Of a stretch of 64,000 nt of DNA, positions 1 through 8,595 are shown piece after piece (the first letter of the stretch is position 1; the number at the start of each line of letters is the position of its first letter). The DNA lies in assembly GCF_947500075.1 (NCBI RefSeq), contig NZ_CANMQS010000001.1, forward strand, positions 372,001-436,000. The letters are read 5' to 3'. Below the pieces are notes generated by a model that ran no database searches, was not told the DNA's origin, and worked only from the letters and a program-made list of their open reading frames with translations. Both the position numbers and the translations under genes were made by a program. The DNA is from an uncultured Sulfitobacter sp. (lineage in GTDB: Bacteria > Pseudomonadota > Alphaproteobacteria > Rhodobacterales > Rhodobacteraceae).

Positions 1-37
1 TGGCTGAAGCGGCGATAAGAACCAGTGGCTTCTTCAC
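1..37 (-). CDS. 5' end of a secreted or lipoprotein-like gene (partial)
   Basis: Only the first 12 codons lie in the window, running off the left edge on the minus strand. A GTG start at 37 is preceded by AGGGAG with six bases of spacing, which favours it over the ATG at 43 that directly abuts the same Shine-Dalgarno. The visible peptide, Met-Lys-Lys-Pro-Leu-Val-Leu-Ile-Ala-Ala-Ser-Ala, has the positive N-terminus and hydrophobic stretch of a signal peptide. The product cannot be identified. Confidence 0.5.
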   Translation of the reverse strand, partial: MKKPLVLIAASA

Positions 38-307
38 GGACATCTCCCTGTACCCAATCGGCCACCGCTGTTGTCCGTGCGGCCTGATGACGTTGAACTT
101 CACGAGGTAGGAGTATGCCAGCATGACGGTACGAGAAAGGCCCCTCCGATTGAAACCTTAGCGCGAACTGGAGCAACCGTTAAATTATGGTTAATTGACA
201 ACGTTTTACCGGCGGTTTTTCGCCGATGCTGGACAAAGTACACCAAAAAATTTCGGGACCAGACAAAATCTCACTAAGGGTTTCATAAGTAACAAGGGGG
301 CGGGTGA

Positions 308-1666
308 ATGATCAGCAAGCGTGCAGTTTCGGGCAGGTATAAAACGATCGTGGCAAGCCTCGGCATCGCACTGATTGCCGCCGGAACAGCTAACGCAAAT
401 CCCCAGCCACGTGTCTTCAACCAGATTGACGTGCGCGGCAATGAACGGTTCAGGGATCAGGACGTCATTGTCAGCTCAGGCCTGCAAACCGGTATCCTGC
501 TGGGTCAGGAAGACCTTGTCGCAGCTGTAGAAGCCCTCGAATACACAGGTGAGTTCGAGGACATCGTGATCACCTCCGAAGATGATACATTGATCATCAC
601 CGTTGACGAAACCCCCACCTACACCGGCGGCCTGACCTTCGGGCTGGGGTATGACACAAACAACGGTGTTTTCGGTGTGGCCGGATTGTCGATTGACGAT
701 GCCTTCGGAACAGCCGCCCAGCTGCGCGGAAACCTCTTTTTCGCAGATGAAGTACAGACCCTTCGGTTTCAGATCAGATCCGAGGACTTCTGGTCAGAAG
801 GAACGCGCGGCGGTGTGCGGGCGTCCTATGGCAACTATGAATACGACAACACGACCTTCCAGTTCGAAACCGCCAAGGTGGAACCCTACGTTGTCTTCGA
901 CGCCTGGGATCGCGGCGCGTTTGAGCTGCGCTACACTTTTGCGCGCAGCGACATCAAGAACGTCGATGCTGCGGCCTCCCCGATCATTCAGGGCGAAGCC
1001 GGAGCGCTGAACAATTCCGGTGTGGGTTTCAGTTTCGCCACCGGCTCCTCCTTCTTTGATGCGGAGCGCCCGCCGCTGGACGGATGGTCCCTGCGGTTTG
1101 ATCAGGATTTCACCGGTTTGGGCGGCGACACGGAACTGTCCTTCTCCCGCCTGTCGCTTGCTGCGCGCAAGCAGCTGTCTGCCAATGGGTTCGCCATCCG
1201 GACGCGCATTGAGATGGGGGCGGTTGTGGGTCTTGGCTCTGATGCCCCCCGTGCAAGCGAACGTGTGTCGCTGGGAGGGGCACGGTTGCGCGGGTTTGAG
1301 CGCGGCACGATTGCGCCACGCGACGTCTGCCTTGGCTGTGGCGCAGGGGGGGCGGATCAGACGACACTCCTGGGCGGCAACTACTATGCCGTTGCCCGAA
1401 CAGACGTGCTGATCCCGATTTTCCCGTCCCGCCCTGAGTTTGAAACCTTTGCGTTCTTTGACATCGGTTCGGCCTGGAACGTGGATACGACAACTGCGCC
1501 GTCCGGCACGTTGGATGATGGAAAAGACTGGCGCCGCGCATTCGGGATCGGCGCCTCGTTTGATACGCAACTGGGCAAGTTCGAAGCGTATTACGCGCTC
1601 GATTCAGATGGTAACGCCTTTGACGAAGTGCAGGAGTTCGGACTGACGTTCAGAACGCAGTTCTAA
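308..1666 (+). CDS. Omp85/BamA-family outer membrane beta-barrel protein with one POTRA-like domain
   Basis: This 452-residue protein starts with a signal peptide (about residues 1-30, ending ANA). One POTRA-like region follows (about 38-105, beginning FNQIDVRGNERF), and the rest alternates like a C-terminal outer-membrane barrel. The segment RLRGFERG matches the conserved RGF/RGY loop motif of the Omp85 (bacterial surface antigen, D15) family, and the protein ends in Phe, as barrel proteins usually do. BamA has five POTRAs and TamA three, so this is a shorter relative, perhaps an export or assembly pore of unknown client. The ATG is preceded by AGGGGGCGGGTGA. It stands alone, divergent from the partial gene at the left edge and convergent with the aminotransferase gene eight bases away. 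Confidence 0.8.
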   Translation: MISKRAVSGRYKTIVASLGIALIAAGTANANPQPRVFNQIDVRGNERFRDQDVIVSSGLQTGILLGQEDLVAAVEALEYTGEFEDIVITSEDDTLIITVDETPTYTGGLTFGLGYDTNNGVFGVAGLSIDDAFGTAAQLRGNLFFADEVQTLRFQIRSEDFWSEGTRGGVRASYGNYEYDNTTFQFETAKVEPYVVFDAWDRGAFELRYTFARSDIKNVDAAASPIIQGEAGALNNSGVGFSFATGSSFFDAERPPLDGWSLRFDQDFTGLGGDTELSFSRLSLAARKQLSANGFAIRTRIEMGAVVGLGSDAPRASERVSLGGARLRGFERGTIAPRDVCLGCGAGGADQTTLLGGNYYAVARTDVLIPIFPSRPEFETFAFFDIGSAWNVDTTTAPSGTLDDGKDWRRAFGIGASFDTQLGKFEAYYALDSDGNAFDEVQEFGLTFRTQF

Positions 1667-1674
1667 GCGGCAAG

Positions 1675-3033
1675 CTAGCCTCCCACACTGTCCACCTTCC
1701 GGATCGCCTGCGCCAGAATGTCGAACATCTGATCAATCTGATCCGGAGAGATCACCAGCGGCGGTGACATCACGCACATGTTGATCAGGGGCCGCAACAC
1801 AAGACCACGCGCCTGACACTCCGCATCAATCAACCCACCCAGCGCATAGTCCCGTTCAAGCGAGGCCCGGCGACCGGGATCATAGGAGCATTCGATACAC
1901 CCCATCAGCCCCATGCCGCGCGCATCCATAACCAACGGCAGATCGGACAACGCCTTCAACCGTTCCTGAAACTGCGGTGTCACCGCACGCACGTGTTCCA
2001 AGAGCCCTTCACGCTCAATGATCTGCATGCTGGCCAAACCTGCCGCAGCGCTGACCGGATGGCCTGAATAGGTGTATCCGTTGGAGAACGTCGCCCCCTG
2101 CCCGTTCACCCCAGCCACATCAGCCAGCAGCTTGTCCGAAAAAATGGCCGCTCCCATCGGTGCGTATCCAGAGGTCAAACCCTTTGCGCAGGTGATGATA
2201 TCAGGCTGAATGTCGAATATGTCTTTCGAGGCGAACCAATGGCCCAACCGCCCGAACGCCGTGACGACTTCGTCCGAAATGTAAAGGACGTCATGCTTGT
2301 GACAGACGTCAATGCAGCGCTTGTGATAGCCTTCCGGCGGTACGATAACGCCACCTGATGCCAGCACAGGCTCCGCGATGAAGGCCGCAACGTTTTCCGC
2401 CCCCAGTTCCACAATCGCATTTTCCAGATCAGCGATCTTTTCGTCCAGAAACGCCGCGATGCTTTGATCCGGTGCGCGCAGCATCGGGTTCACATCTGGC
2501 AGGAAATGCGCAAGGTCGTCAGGCTTGTCCAGCCACAGCCTGTCCCGTTCCTTGCCACTTACGGCTGCCGACAGGTACGTACTGCCGTGGTAGGCTTTCT
2601 GACGCGAGATGATCTTTTTCTTGTCAGGTTTGCCAAGCAGATTGTTGCGGAAATGGATGAACCGAATGGAGGTGTCGACAGCTGTCGATCCGCCCGTGGT
2701 AAAGAACACATGGTTCAGATCACCCGGCGCGCGTTTGGCGATCTCTCTGGCGAATTCTGACGCAACAGAGTTGGTGTTGTTGAACGGAGAGAAATACGCA
2801 AGTTTGCGCGCCTGTGCCGCCATCGCATCCGCGATCTCATCCCGGCCATAGCCCACCTGAACACACCACATCCCGGCAGGGCCATCAATCAGACGCTCGC
2901 CTGCATCATTGGTGACATAGACACCGCCGCTGCCTTCGATGAAGGCGCGATCATTCTGGCCCAGATCGTCCATCCCTTCCCAAGGGTGCATGAAGTGATC
3001 GTTGTCCCAATTCTTGGCGTTGGTGTTGTCCAT
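1675..3033 (-). CDS. class III pyridoxal-phosphate aminotransferase (omega-amine:pyruvate type)
   Basis: This 452-residue protein is the usual length for class III (omega) aminotransferases, which move an amino group from a terminal amine such as putrescine, beta-alanine or taurine to pyruvate or 2-oxoglutarate. Visible family features are the FFTTGGSTAVD phosphate-binding stretch, YHGSTY near residue 150, the ISDEVVTAFGR segment with the cofactor-binding Asp, and CAKGLTSGY, which carries the Schiff-base lysine. It is the last gene of a minus-strand operon after a Rieske oxygenase, an unknown small protein and an amine oxidase. A PotFGHI-like transporter is divergent, so a polyamine-derived or other primary amine is a reasonable substrate class. 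GGAG sits before the ATG. The exact substrate is not deducible. Confidence 0.85.
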   Translation of the reverse strand: MDNTNAKNWDNDHFMHPWEGMDDLGQNDRAFIEGSGGVYVTNDAGERLIDGPAGMWCVQVGYGRDEIADAMAAQARKLAYFSPFNNTNSVASEFAREIAKRAPGDLNHVFFTTGGSTAVDTSIRFIHFRNNLLGKPDKKKIISRQKAYHGSTYLSAAVSGKERDRLWLDKPDDLAHFLPDVNPMLRAPDQSIAAFLDEKIADLENAIVELGAENVAAFIAEPVLASGGVIVPPEGYHKRCIDVCHKHDVLYISDEVVTAFGRLGHWFASKDIFDIQPDIITCAKGLTSGYAPMGAAIFSDKLLADVAGVNGQGATFSNGYTYSGHPVSAAAGLASMQIIEREGLLEHVRAVTPQFQERLKALSDLPLVMDARGMGLMGCIECSYDPGRRASLERDYALGGLIDAECQARGLVLRPLINMCVMSPPLVISPDQIDQMFDILAQAIRKVDSVGG

Positions 3034-3044
3034 CGAATGCTCCG

Positions 3045-4325
3045 TCAGGTTTCTGGTTGAGTGGCCGGGATGGCCTGTTTCTGCATCGCCGCGATCACTT
3101 GTTCGGCTGAGCGTTGTCCGCTCAGATAAGCGCCATGCACCGTGGAATAGGTATCCGTCATGGTGGCCTCTCCTGCGAAGAACAGGCGATCTGCAATTGG
3201 TTCTGCAAGCACGCGGCGCGCATCTGTCTGGCCGGGCCGGGCAAAGCTGTAGGACCCCACCGTCAGGTCATTTGTCTGCCAGGCCGTTTCGTCTGTGCGC
3301 CGGACGTATTTCAATGCGTCACTGCCGTACGTCGCACGCAGTCCCTGAAGACAAAAATCAGTTGCGGCACCGGCGCCTTCTTCTTCCAATGCCGCTGCAA
3401 AGCGTCCGGCGACAAACCCCACTGCAAGCGAAGTGCCGAAAAAGCCGAAATGAAGAGTGCAGAATTCCGCGTCACCTACATGGTAGTCTGCTGCGTCACC
3501 TTCTGTGGCTTCTTGCCAGGCAGGATCAAATTCGATCCCGATCTTGTTGAGCAACCCGTTTGGCAGCCCCCCAACAGCCGTCTGTTTGGCAGATGGCAAG
3601 GGCGGCACAAACACGATCCGTTCGGCAGCCAGCACGCCGGTGGAGACTGTCAGGATCAGGTGTTTCGCCTCAATCACCCCGCGTGTGGTGGTCACCCGAA
3701 CACGCGGTCCGGAATAGTCAATTTTCTCCACAGGGCAGTTCAGTTCAACCGGTACGTCACGATGCAAACGCTGAACAAACGCGCCCAACCCGCCTGCGAC
3801 CAGCCAATCGCCTTGGGCATTCGCATAGTTGTATGAATCTCTGGCTGAGGTGACATCCGCGTCCCCTCCGACCATCTGGGCGATCCAGCGGCTGGCGGTG
3901 TCGGCCCATTTCCCGTCTGGCAACGCCGCATAACTGCTGACATCGGGCTCCTGACCGCCGCGTCTGTTGATCGCCTCCCACATCGCGTCGCCGTATGCAC
4001 CGTAGTCTGCCACTTCCTGAGCTGTCAGGTCATGCCCTTTGACTTGAACCCTTGTGCTGTTCCAATCCGCCTTATGCAGCGGCACCCCCTGCGCTTCTGC
4101 CAGCCGCGCAAGCGGATTGATCGCAGCCGAGTGCAGCCATGATCCGCCCCGGTCAAAGGGCACCGAAAACGTGGATGTATCCGTGAAACAACGTCCGCCC
4201 GCATGACCTGCGGCCTCCACAACAAGTGTCTCAAGCCCTGCGGCCCGCAACGATTGTGCCGCAGACAGCCCCGCCGTCCCTGCCCCGACAACGATCACGT
4301 CGGGGTTCTGAACACCAGACTTCAT
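3045..4325 (-). CDS. flavin-containing amine oxidase (monoamine/polyamine oxidase family)
   Basis: The 426-residue protein opens with a Rossmann dinucleotide motif (VIVVGAGTAGLSAAQ), followed by VVEAAGHAGGRC, the GG-R motif of the amine oxidase superfamily, and FDRGGSWLH. The C-terminal LFFAGEAT...YSTVHGAYLSGQRSAEQ is the family's second FAD-contacting segment. Members oxidise primary, secondary or poly-amines to imines with O2 or another acceptor. No signal peptide is visible, so it is probably cytoplasmic. Its ATG overlaps the stop of the upstream small gene (ATGA), and the aminotransferase starts 11 bases after its stop, so the three are very probably translationally coupled. Polyamine oxidase activity is an inference from context. 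Confidence 0.82.
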   Translation of the reverse strand: MKSGVQNPDVIVVGAGTAGLSAAQSLRAAGLETLVVEAAGHAGGRCFTDTSTFSVPFDRGGSWLHSAAINPLARLAEAQGVPLHKADWNSTRVQVKGHDLTAQEVADYGAYGDAMWEAINRRGGQEPDVSSYAALPDGKWADTASRWIAQMVGGDADVTSARDSYNYANAQGDWLVAGGLGAFVQRLHRDVPVELNCPVEKIDYSGPRVRVTTTRGVIEAKHLILTVSTGVLAAERIVFVPPLPSAKQTAVGGLPNGLLNKIGIEFDPAWQEATEGDAADYHVGDAEFCTLHFGFFGTSLAVGFVAGRFAAALEEEGAGAATDFCLQGLRATYGSDALKYVRRTDETAWQTNDLTVGSYSFARPGQTDARRVLAEPIADRLFFAGEATMTDTYSTVHGAYLSGQRSAEQVIAAMQKQAIPATQPET

Positions 4326-4582
4326 GCGCTCTGCCCCACTGCTGTGTCAGAAATCAGAACACTGCTTGCGACGCCTTCGAAACGCGCCAGATCAACGGGG
4401 TCTTCATCGTCGAATTTGCTGCACTGACGATAGACCTCCAGCATTTCGGCTGACATCAGACCCTGCTGATAGAAGTACATCGCCGCCGCATACCTCACCC
4501 CGCCGGAACCCGGCGCACCAACCGGCACCTCAAGAAATGCAAGCTGGGCGTGCGCTTCATCTGAGGGCCCCGTGCCTCCCAT
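4322..4582 (-). CDS. unknown 86-residue protein inside the amine-oxidation operon
   Basis: This short gene is defined mainly by its coupling. Its ATG at 4582 shares a base with the Rieske stop codon (TGATG), and its own stop overlaps the amine oxidase ATG (ATGA). A GTG one codon upstream is an alternative start. The product begins with a Gly/Ser/Glu-rich stretch and then has a predicted helical segment (AAAMYFYQQGLMSAEMLEVYRQC) with one cysteine near its end and an acidic cluster FDDEDPVD. I recognise no family. It lacks the cysteine spacing of a ferredoxin and any membrane segment. Position suggests an accessory subunit for one of the flanking oxidases. Confidence 0.65.
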   Translation of the reverse strand: MGGTGPSDEAHAQLAFLEVPVGAPGSGGVRYAAAMYFYQQGLMSAEMLEVYRQCSKFDDEDPVDLARFEGVASSVLISDTAVGQSA

Positions 4583-5787
4583 CACGAAGACAAGCGAGAC
4601 TGTAGCGTTTCATTCAACGTGGCAACCTGATCTTCTTGGGGGGGGTCTTCCACGTTGTAGACAGGCAGAACTTTCCGCAAATGGTCATGATGGGACCGAA
4701 CGCCGTACTCAAGATCGGACAGGTAGAACCCCTCAAAAGACTTTGAAGCCATCGATTCATTTGACCAGATCGTCAGTTGAATATCCTCTTCGACCGTTTC
4801 GCGATCTATACGCGACGCCAGATAGCGCGCCGCACGCTGCTGGCGGTCCTCCTGCGCGTTTCGGTACGTCGCGCTGCGCAGCATGGACTTGCCAGTGGAG
4901 AGAGGGAATTCCTGATAAAACAACACCGTCTCAGGTGTCACAGCGATCACCGAATTGGGGAATATACCGTAGTACCGCCACGTCTTGTGGAAACCTTCGG
5001 GCAGATGGTCCTGGGGTTTGGAGATTTTCTTGTAGTTCCGGACAGCCCAGCGCCGCCCCTTGGTTGGTGTGAATTGCCCATCCGACCGCGAAATTCCATC
5101 CACATAGGGCTGATCCTCATAGGTATAGCCATAGAGGTCCTGAAGCGCCGGATGGGCCATTGCCACGTGATAACCTTCGTTGTCCACATCCCGTATCGAC
5201 TTCCAGTTTACGGGCGTCTCTTCGGTCCAGATGCCGTCGGTCGGCACATGGGTGTCTGATTTGTAGACCGCAATTTCTGCTTCAAAGGGCGCCATCAATT
5301 CCGCGACAGATGGCTGCGGTCCGGGTTGAAAGCGCATAAACACGAAGCCCTGCCAGATCTCCATCTCAATCGGGCGCAGGCCAAATTCATGCTTGTCGAG
5401 TGCGGGAAAGGTCTCAGGCCGTGCCGCGCCGCGCAACGTGCCGTCCAGATTATAGACCCAGCCGTGGAACGGGCAGATCAGCGCATTGGGACAAACGCCC
5501 TGTTCCTTGGCAACCAGCCGCGACCCGCGATGGCGGCAAATGTTGTGAAACGCCCGAATGTCGCCTTCCTTGTCACGCACGATCAGCGCGCGTTCTTGAC
5601 ACAGATCAAAGGATTGAAAGCTCCCAACCTCTGGCAGGTCAGACACATGGCAAGCGATCTGCCAATGGGTCTTGAACAGCTTCTCTTTCTCAAGTTCGAG
5701 TAGCGCGTCGCTGTGATAACACCATCCCGGCAAACCGCGACGGTCCCACTGCGCGGGAATTTCGACGTTTCTGACTTTCTGATCCAT
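4582..5787 (-). CDS. Rieske-type oxygenase alpha subunit (ring-hydroxylating/quaternary-amine monooxygenase family)
   Basis: The 401-residue protein has a Rieske [2Fe-2S] domain with CRHRGS and C-P-F-H-G-W (CxH...CxxH, about residues 84-110). The catalytic domain carries DVDNEGYHVAMAHP, which supplies the two histidines of the mononuclear iron and the bridging Asp between subunits. The family includes choline, glycine-betaine, stachydrine and carnitine monooxygenases as well as aromatic dioxygenases. The amine-oxidising neighbours favour an N-dealkylating or amine-hydroxylating role. No ferredoxin-reductase partner gene is present nearby, so electrons must come from elsewhere or from an unrecognised protein. 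It is the first gene of the minus-strand operon, divergent from the Pot-like transporter. Confidence 0.85.
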   Translation of the reverse strand: MDQKVRNVEIPAQWDRRGLPGWCYHSDALLELEKEKLFKTHWQIACHVSDLPEVGSFQSFDLCQERALIVRDKEGDIRAFHNICRHRGSRLVAKEQGVCPNALICPFHGWVYNLDGTLRGAARPETFPALDKHEFGLRPIEMEIWQGFVFMRFQPGPQPSVAELMAPFEAEIAVYKSDTHVPTDGIWTEETPVNWKSIRDVDNEGYHVAMAHPALQDLYGYTYEDQPYVDGISRSDGQFTPTKGRRWAVRNYKKISKPQDHLPEGFHKTWRYYGIFPNSVIAVTPETVLFYQEFPLSTGKSMLRSATYRNAQEDRQQRAARYLASRIDRETVEEDIQLTIWSNESMASKSFEGFYLSDLEYGVRSHHDHLRKVLPVYNVEDPPQEDQVATLNETLQSRLSS

Positions 5788-6257
5788 GGCGTTGATCCAA
5801 ACCTAAAATACATATTGCGACGCAAAAGCGGGAATGCTGCTACCGTTCGTAGAATTTCAGCCTGCCTGTGGCTGCGCAGGCACCCCTTCCCCGTCACTCC
5901 ACATTGATCCGCAAATCTGCGTTTGCGTCAAGCATACCTGACTGAACGACCACTCATTTGTCAATCTGACACTTTTACCAAAGCACTTCAATTCTGGTTG
6001 GATGCGATATTAAACAGGCTAAATGCCCGTAGCTGCGTATCTTCTTGTTGTGATGTCGTTGGCTTGCGGTGTTGCTTGACTCACCTGTTTCCCTCAGCTT
6101 ACCGTTTTCCATGACCATCCAATGAGTCAAAACAGGGGCACCTTTTGCGACAGCATACGGCACGCCAGACACTTCTTACCGAGGGATCATGTGATCGCTG
6201 TAGCATCGACATGTGCGCCCCCAACAAAGACCATCACATCAGGGAGAACTCCAAGCC
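5788..6257. promoter_or_regulatory. 470-bp divergent control region between the Rieske operon and the Pot-like operon
   Basis: No credible gene lies here. The region must hold both promoters. Visible elements are a 12-bp dyad GATCATGTGATC at 6185-6196, about 60 bp before the binding-protein start, and an 8-bp inverted pair TTGACTCA (6076-6083) and TGAGTCAA (6123-6130). A GCCTGC/GCAGGC arm pair lies near 5862-5884. AGGGAGA at 6241-6247 is the ribosome-binding site of the plus-strand gene. No regulator gene is adjacent, so the protein that binds is unknown. Confidence 0.45.
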
Positions 6258-7367
6258 ATGAACATCAAGAAAGGCATGATGGGCGTCACGCTCACGACAG
6301 CCGTAGGCGTCCTTATAGCGGGCACCGCCCTTGCCGAAGATCGCGTCCTCAAGGTCACCAACTGGGGTGAGTATATCGGCGAAGACACCATCGCCAACTT
6401 TGAGAAGGAATTCGGCATCAAGGTCATCTATGACCCCTACGATTCCGCGGAATCCATTGATGCCAAGCTGCTGGCAGGTAACAGCGGCTACGACGTCGTC
6501 AGCCACTCCGGCGGCGACACCGCGCGCCTGATCAAGGCAGGCATCATCGAACCACTGGACATCTCCAAGCTGGACAACATCAAGCACATGGACCCCGCGC
6601 TGATGGAACAGCTGGCCAGCGATTGGGACCCCGGCAACAAACACTTCATTCCCTACATGTGGGGCACCCATGGGGTCACCTACAACAAGGAACTGGTGCT
6701 GGAGACCTATCCAGACGCGCCAATCGGCTCCATGGACATGGTGTTTGATCCCGTCCACATGAAAGAGCTTGCCAAATGCGGCGTGTCTTTCCTCGACTCC
6801 CCCGGTGATATCATCCCGATGGCGCTGGCACATATGGGCCTGGATCCAAACTCCACCAACCGCGAAGACTACGAAAAAGTAGGCGCGATGCTGGCTGAGA
6901 TCCGCCCCTACATCAAAACCTTCGACAACTACGCCTACCAGCGGATGCCACAAAAGGAATTCTGCGTTTCCACCACCTGGGGGCCGGACGGCCTGCTGGC
7001 GATGTCCGGTGCGGCTGAGGCCAACACCGGCGTTGTTCTGGACTTCTTCCTGCCCGAAGGCGAAGGCGCTGCACAGCTCTGGATTGATGGCTGGCTGATC
7101 CCGACGGACGCTGCCAACAAAGAGGACGCGCATCTGTTCCTCAACTACATGATGCGCCCCGAAGTGGGTGCCGCTGACAGTAACTTCACGTGGTACGCGA
7201 CAGCCAACAAGACGGCCAAGCCTATGGTGGATGAGGAAGTGACCTCCAGCCCGGCGGCGTTCCCAACGTCCGATCAGGTTGCCAAGATGTACACGACGGC
7301 TGTGCTGCCTCCCAAAGTGGAGCGCCTGCAAACCCGCACGTGGACAGACTTCAAGGCCGGCAACTAA
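6258..7367 (+). CDS. potF-like: PotF-like polyamine/amine ABC transporter periplasmic binding protein
   Basis: The 369-residue protein begins with a Sec signal peptide ending TALAEDRVL. VTNWGEYIGEDTIANFEKEFGIKV then matches the N-lobe opening of PotD/PotF spermidine and putrescine binding proteins (NW-Y--------FE). GYDVVSHSGGD and YMWGTHGVTYNK are also typical of the family. It would capture an amine in the periplasm for the permeases downstream. The ATG at 6258 is chosen because AGGGAGA lies just upstream; an in-frame start at 6213 would precede that site. It is first in the transporter operon and is followed by a strong hairpin. The ligand is not proven: PotF-like proteins also bind other cationic amines. 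Confidence 0.88.
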   Translation: MNIKKGMMGVTLTTAVGVLIAGTALAEDRVLKVTNWGEYIGEDTIANFEKEFGIKVIYDPYDSAESIDAKLLAGNSGYDVVSHSGGDTARLIKAGIIEPLDISKLDNIKHMDPALMEQLASDWDPGNKHFIPYMWGTHGVTYNKELVLETYPDAPIGSMDMVFDPVHMKELAKCGVSFLDSPGDIIPMALAHMGLDPNSTNREDYEKVGAMLAEIRPYIKTFDNYAYQRMPQKEFCVSTTWGPDGLLAMSGAAEANTGVVLDFFLPEGEGAAQLWIDGWLIPTDAANKEDAHLFLNYMMRPEVGAADSNFTWYATANKTAKPMVDEEVTSSPAAFPTSDQVAKMYTTAVLPPKVERLQTRTWTDFKAGN

Positions 7368-7385
7368 GCCGATCTGATGTTCTTT

Positions 7386-7415
7386 GGCGGTGGCGTCCTT
7401 TGCGCTGCCACCGCC
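7386..7415 (+). promoter_or_regulatory. intercistronic hairpin after the PotF-like gene
   Basis: GGCGGTGGC at 7386-7394 pairs perfectly with GCCACCGCC at 7407-7415 across a 12-base loop. No T-run follows, so it is less likely a full terminator than a 3' stabiliser or attenuator. That would leave more mRNA for the binding protein than for the ATPase and permeases. Confidence 0.6.
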
Positions 7416-7452
7416 AGCCTTTACCTCAAGATGAACGTTAGCGAGGCCTGAT

Positions 7453-8595
7453 TTGACTGGTGCACCAACCGTCAGTGACACGCCATGGCTCGACCAGGAT
7501 GGGCAAAAGCCTTTGGTCCAGATCAAAGGTGTCACGAAGAAATATGGCGACGTCACGGCCGTCGATAACGTTGATCTGGATATCTATCAGGGCGAATTGT
7601 TCTGCCTGCTGGGCGGATCTGGATGCGGGAAATCCACGCTGCTGCGTATGCTGGCGGGGTTTGAATCGCTCAACGGTGGCTCCATCACCATTGATGGGAT
7701 GGATATGGCGGATGTCCCCGCCTACGAACGCCCCACAAACATGATGTTCCAAAGCTACGCCTTGTTTCCGCACATGAGCGTGGAGAAGAACATTGCCTTT
7801 GGCCTGCAACAGGACCGTGTCCCGAAGAACGATATCGTCGACCGGGTGCACGATATCCTGACACTCGTTGAGTTGCAGGACTTCAAGAAACGCAAACCGC
7901 AGCAGTTGTCCGGGGGGCAGCGGCAGCGTGTGGCCCTTGCCCGCGCGCTGGTCAAACAGCCCAAGTTGCTGCTGCTGGACGAACCGCTTGCTGCACTGGA
8001 CAAGAAACTGCGCAAACAGACGCAGTTCGAACTGGCCAACATTCAGGAAAAGGTTGGCGTTACTTTCATCGTGGTCACCCACGATCAGGAAGAAGCGATG
8101 ACCCTGTCGAGCCGCATGGCCGTAATGGATGCAGGGCGTTTCCAGCAGATCGGCACCCCAACGGAAATCTACGAATTCCCGGACTCCCGCTTTGTCGCGG
8201 ACTTCATCGGGTCCGCCAATTTCTTCGAAGGGCGCGTCACTGAGGACAGCAGCGATCATGTCCGCGTGCAGACCGACGTTGCCGAAGTCTATATCGACCA
8301 TGGGCAATCCGTGCTTGTAGGCAGCAAGATCTGGGTCGCGCTGCGGCCTGAAAAAATTCAGATCGTCAAAACGGATGAGCCCGTCAGCGGTCCAAACACA
8401 GTCAATGGTGTGGTCGATGATATCGGCTATCTGGGCGAAACCTCGATCTACAAGGTTGCGTTACCAAATGGTCAGATTGTCGATGTCACCGCGCCGAACC
8501 AATCGCGCCCAACCAGCGAAACGCAACGGATCACCTGGGAAGACAAGGTCGCCATCAGCTGGGAGCCATCCAGCGTGATGCTCTTGAACTCATGA
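7453..8595 (+). CDS. potG-like: PotG/PotA-like ABC transporter ATP-binding protein
   Basis: This 380-residue ATPase powers the polyamine-type importer. It has Walker A GGSGCGKST, Q-loop region MMFQSYALFPHM, signature LSGGQRQRVALA, Walker B LLLLDEPLAALD and switch His in THDQEEA. A C-terminal TOBE-type region (about residues 290-375, with LRPEKIQI) is characteristic of the PotA/PotG/FbpC group. The start appears to be TTG at 7453. The frame has no ATG before the conserved core, and the N-terminal 20 residues resemble those of PotG proteins. It lies 85 bases after the binding-protein gene and its stop overlaps the next start. Confidence 0.88.
   Translation: MTGAPTVSDTPWLDQDGQKPLVQIKGVTKKYGDVTAVDNVDLDIYQGELFCLLGGSGCGKSTLLRMLAGFESLNGGSITIDGMDMADVPAYERPTNMMFQSYALFPHMSVEKNIAFGLQQDRVPKNDIVDRVHDILTLVELQDFKKRKPQQLSGGQRQRVALARALVKQPKLLLLDEPLAALDKKLRKQTQFELANIQEKVGVTFIVVTHDQEEAMTLSSRMAVMDAGRFQQIGTPTEIYEFPDSRFVADFIGSANFFEGRVTEDSSDHVRVQTDVAEVYIDHGQSVLVGSKIWVALRPEKIQIVKTDEPVSGPNTVNGVVDDIGYLGETSIYKVALPNGQIVDVTAPNQSRPTSETQRITWEDKVAISWEPSSVMLLNS

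Noticed and set aside
71-277. 68-codon open frame upstream of the Omp85 gene
   Set aside because: No Shine-Dalgarno, no family resemblance and composition unlike neighbouring genes; it covers the intergenic control region.
6076-6130. TTGACTCA/TGAGTCAA inverted pair as an operator
   Set aside because: An 8-bp match 39 bases apart in a 470-bp region can occur by chance, and no regulator gene adjoins; kept only as a note in the control region.
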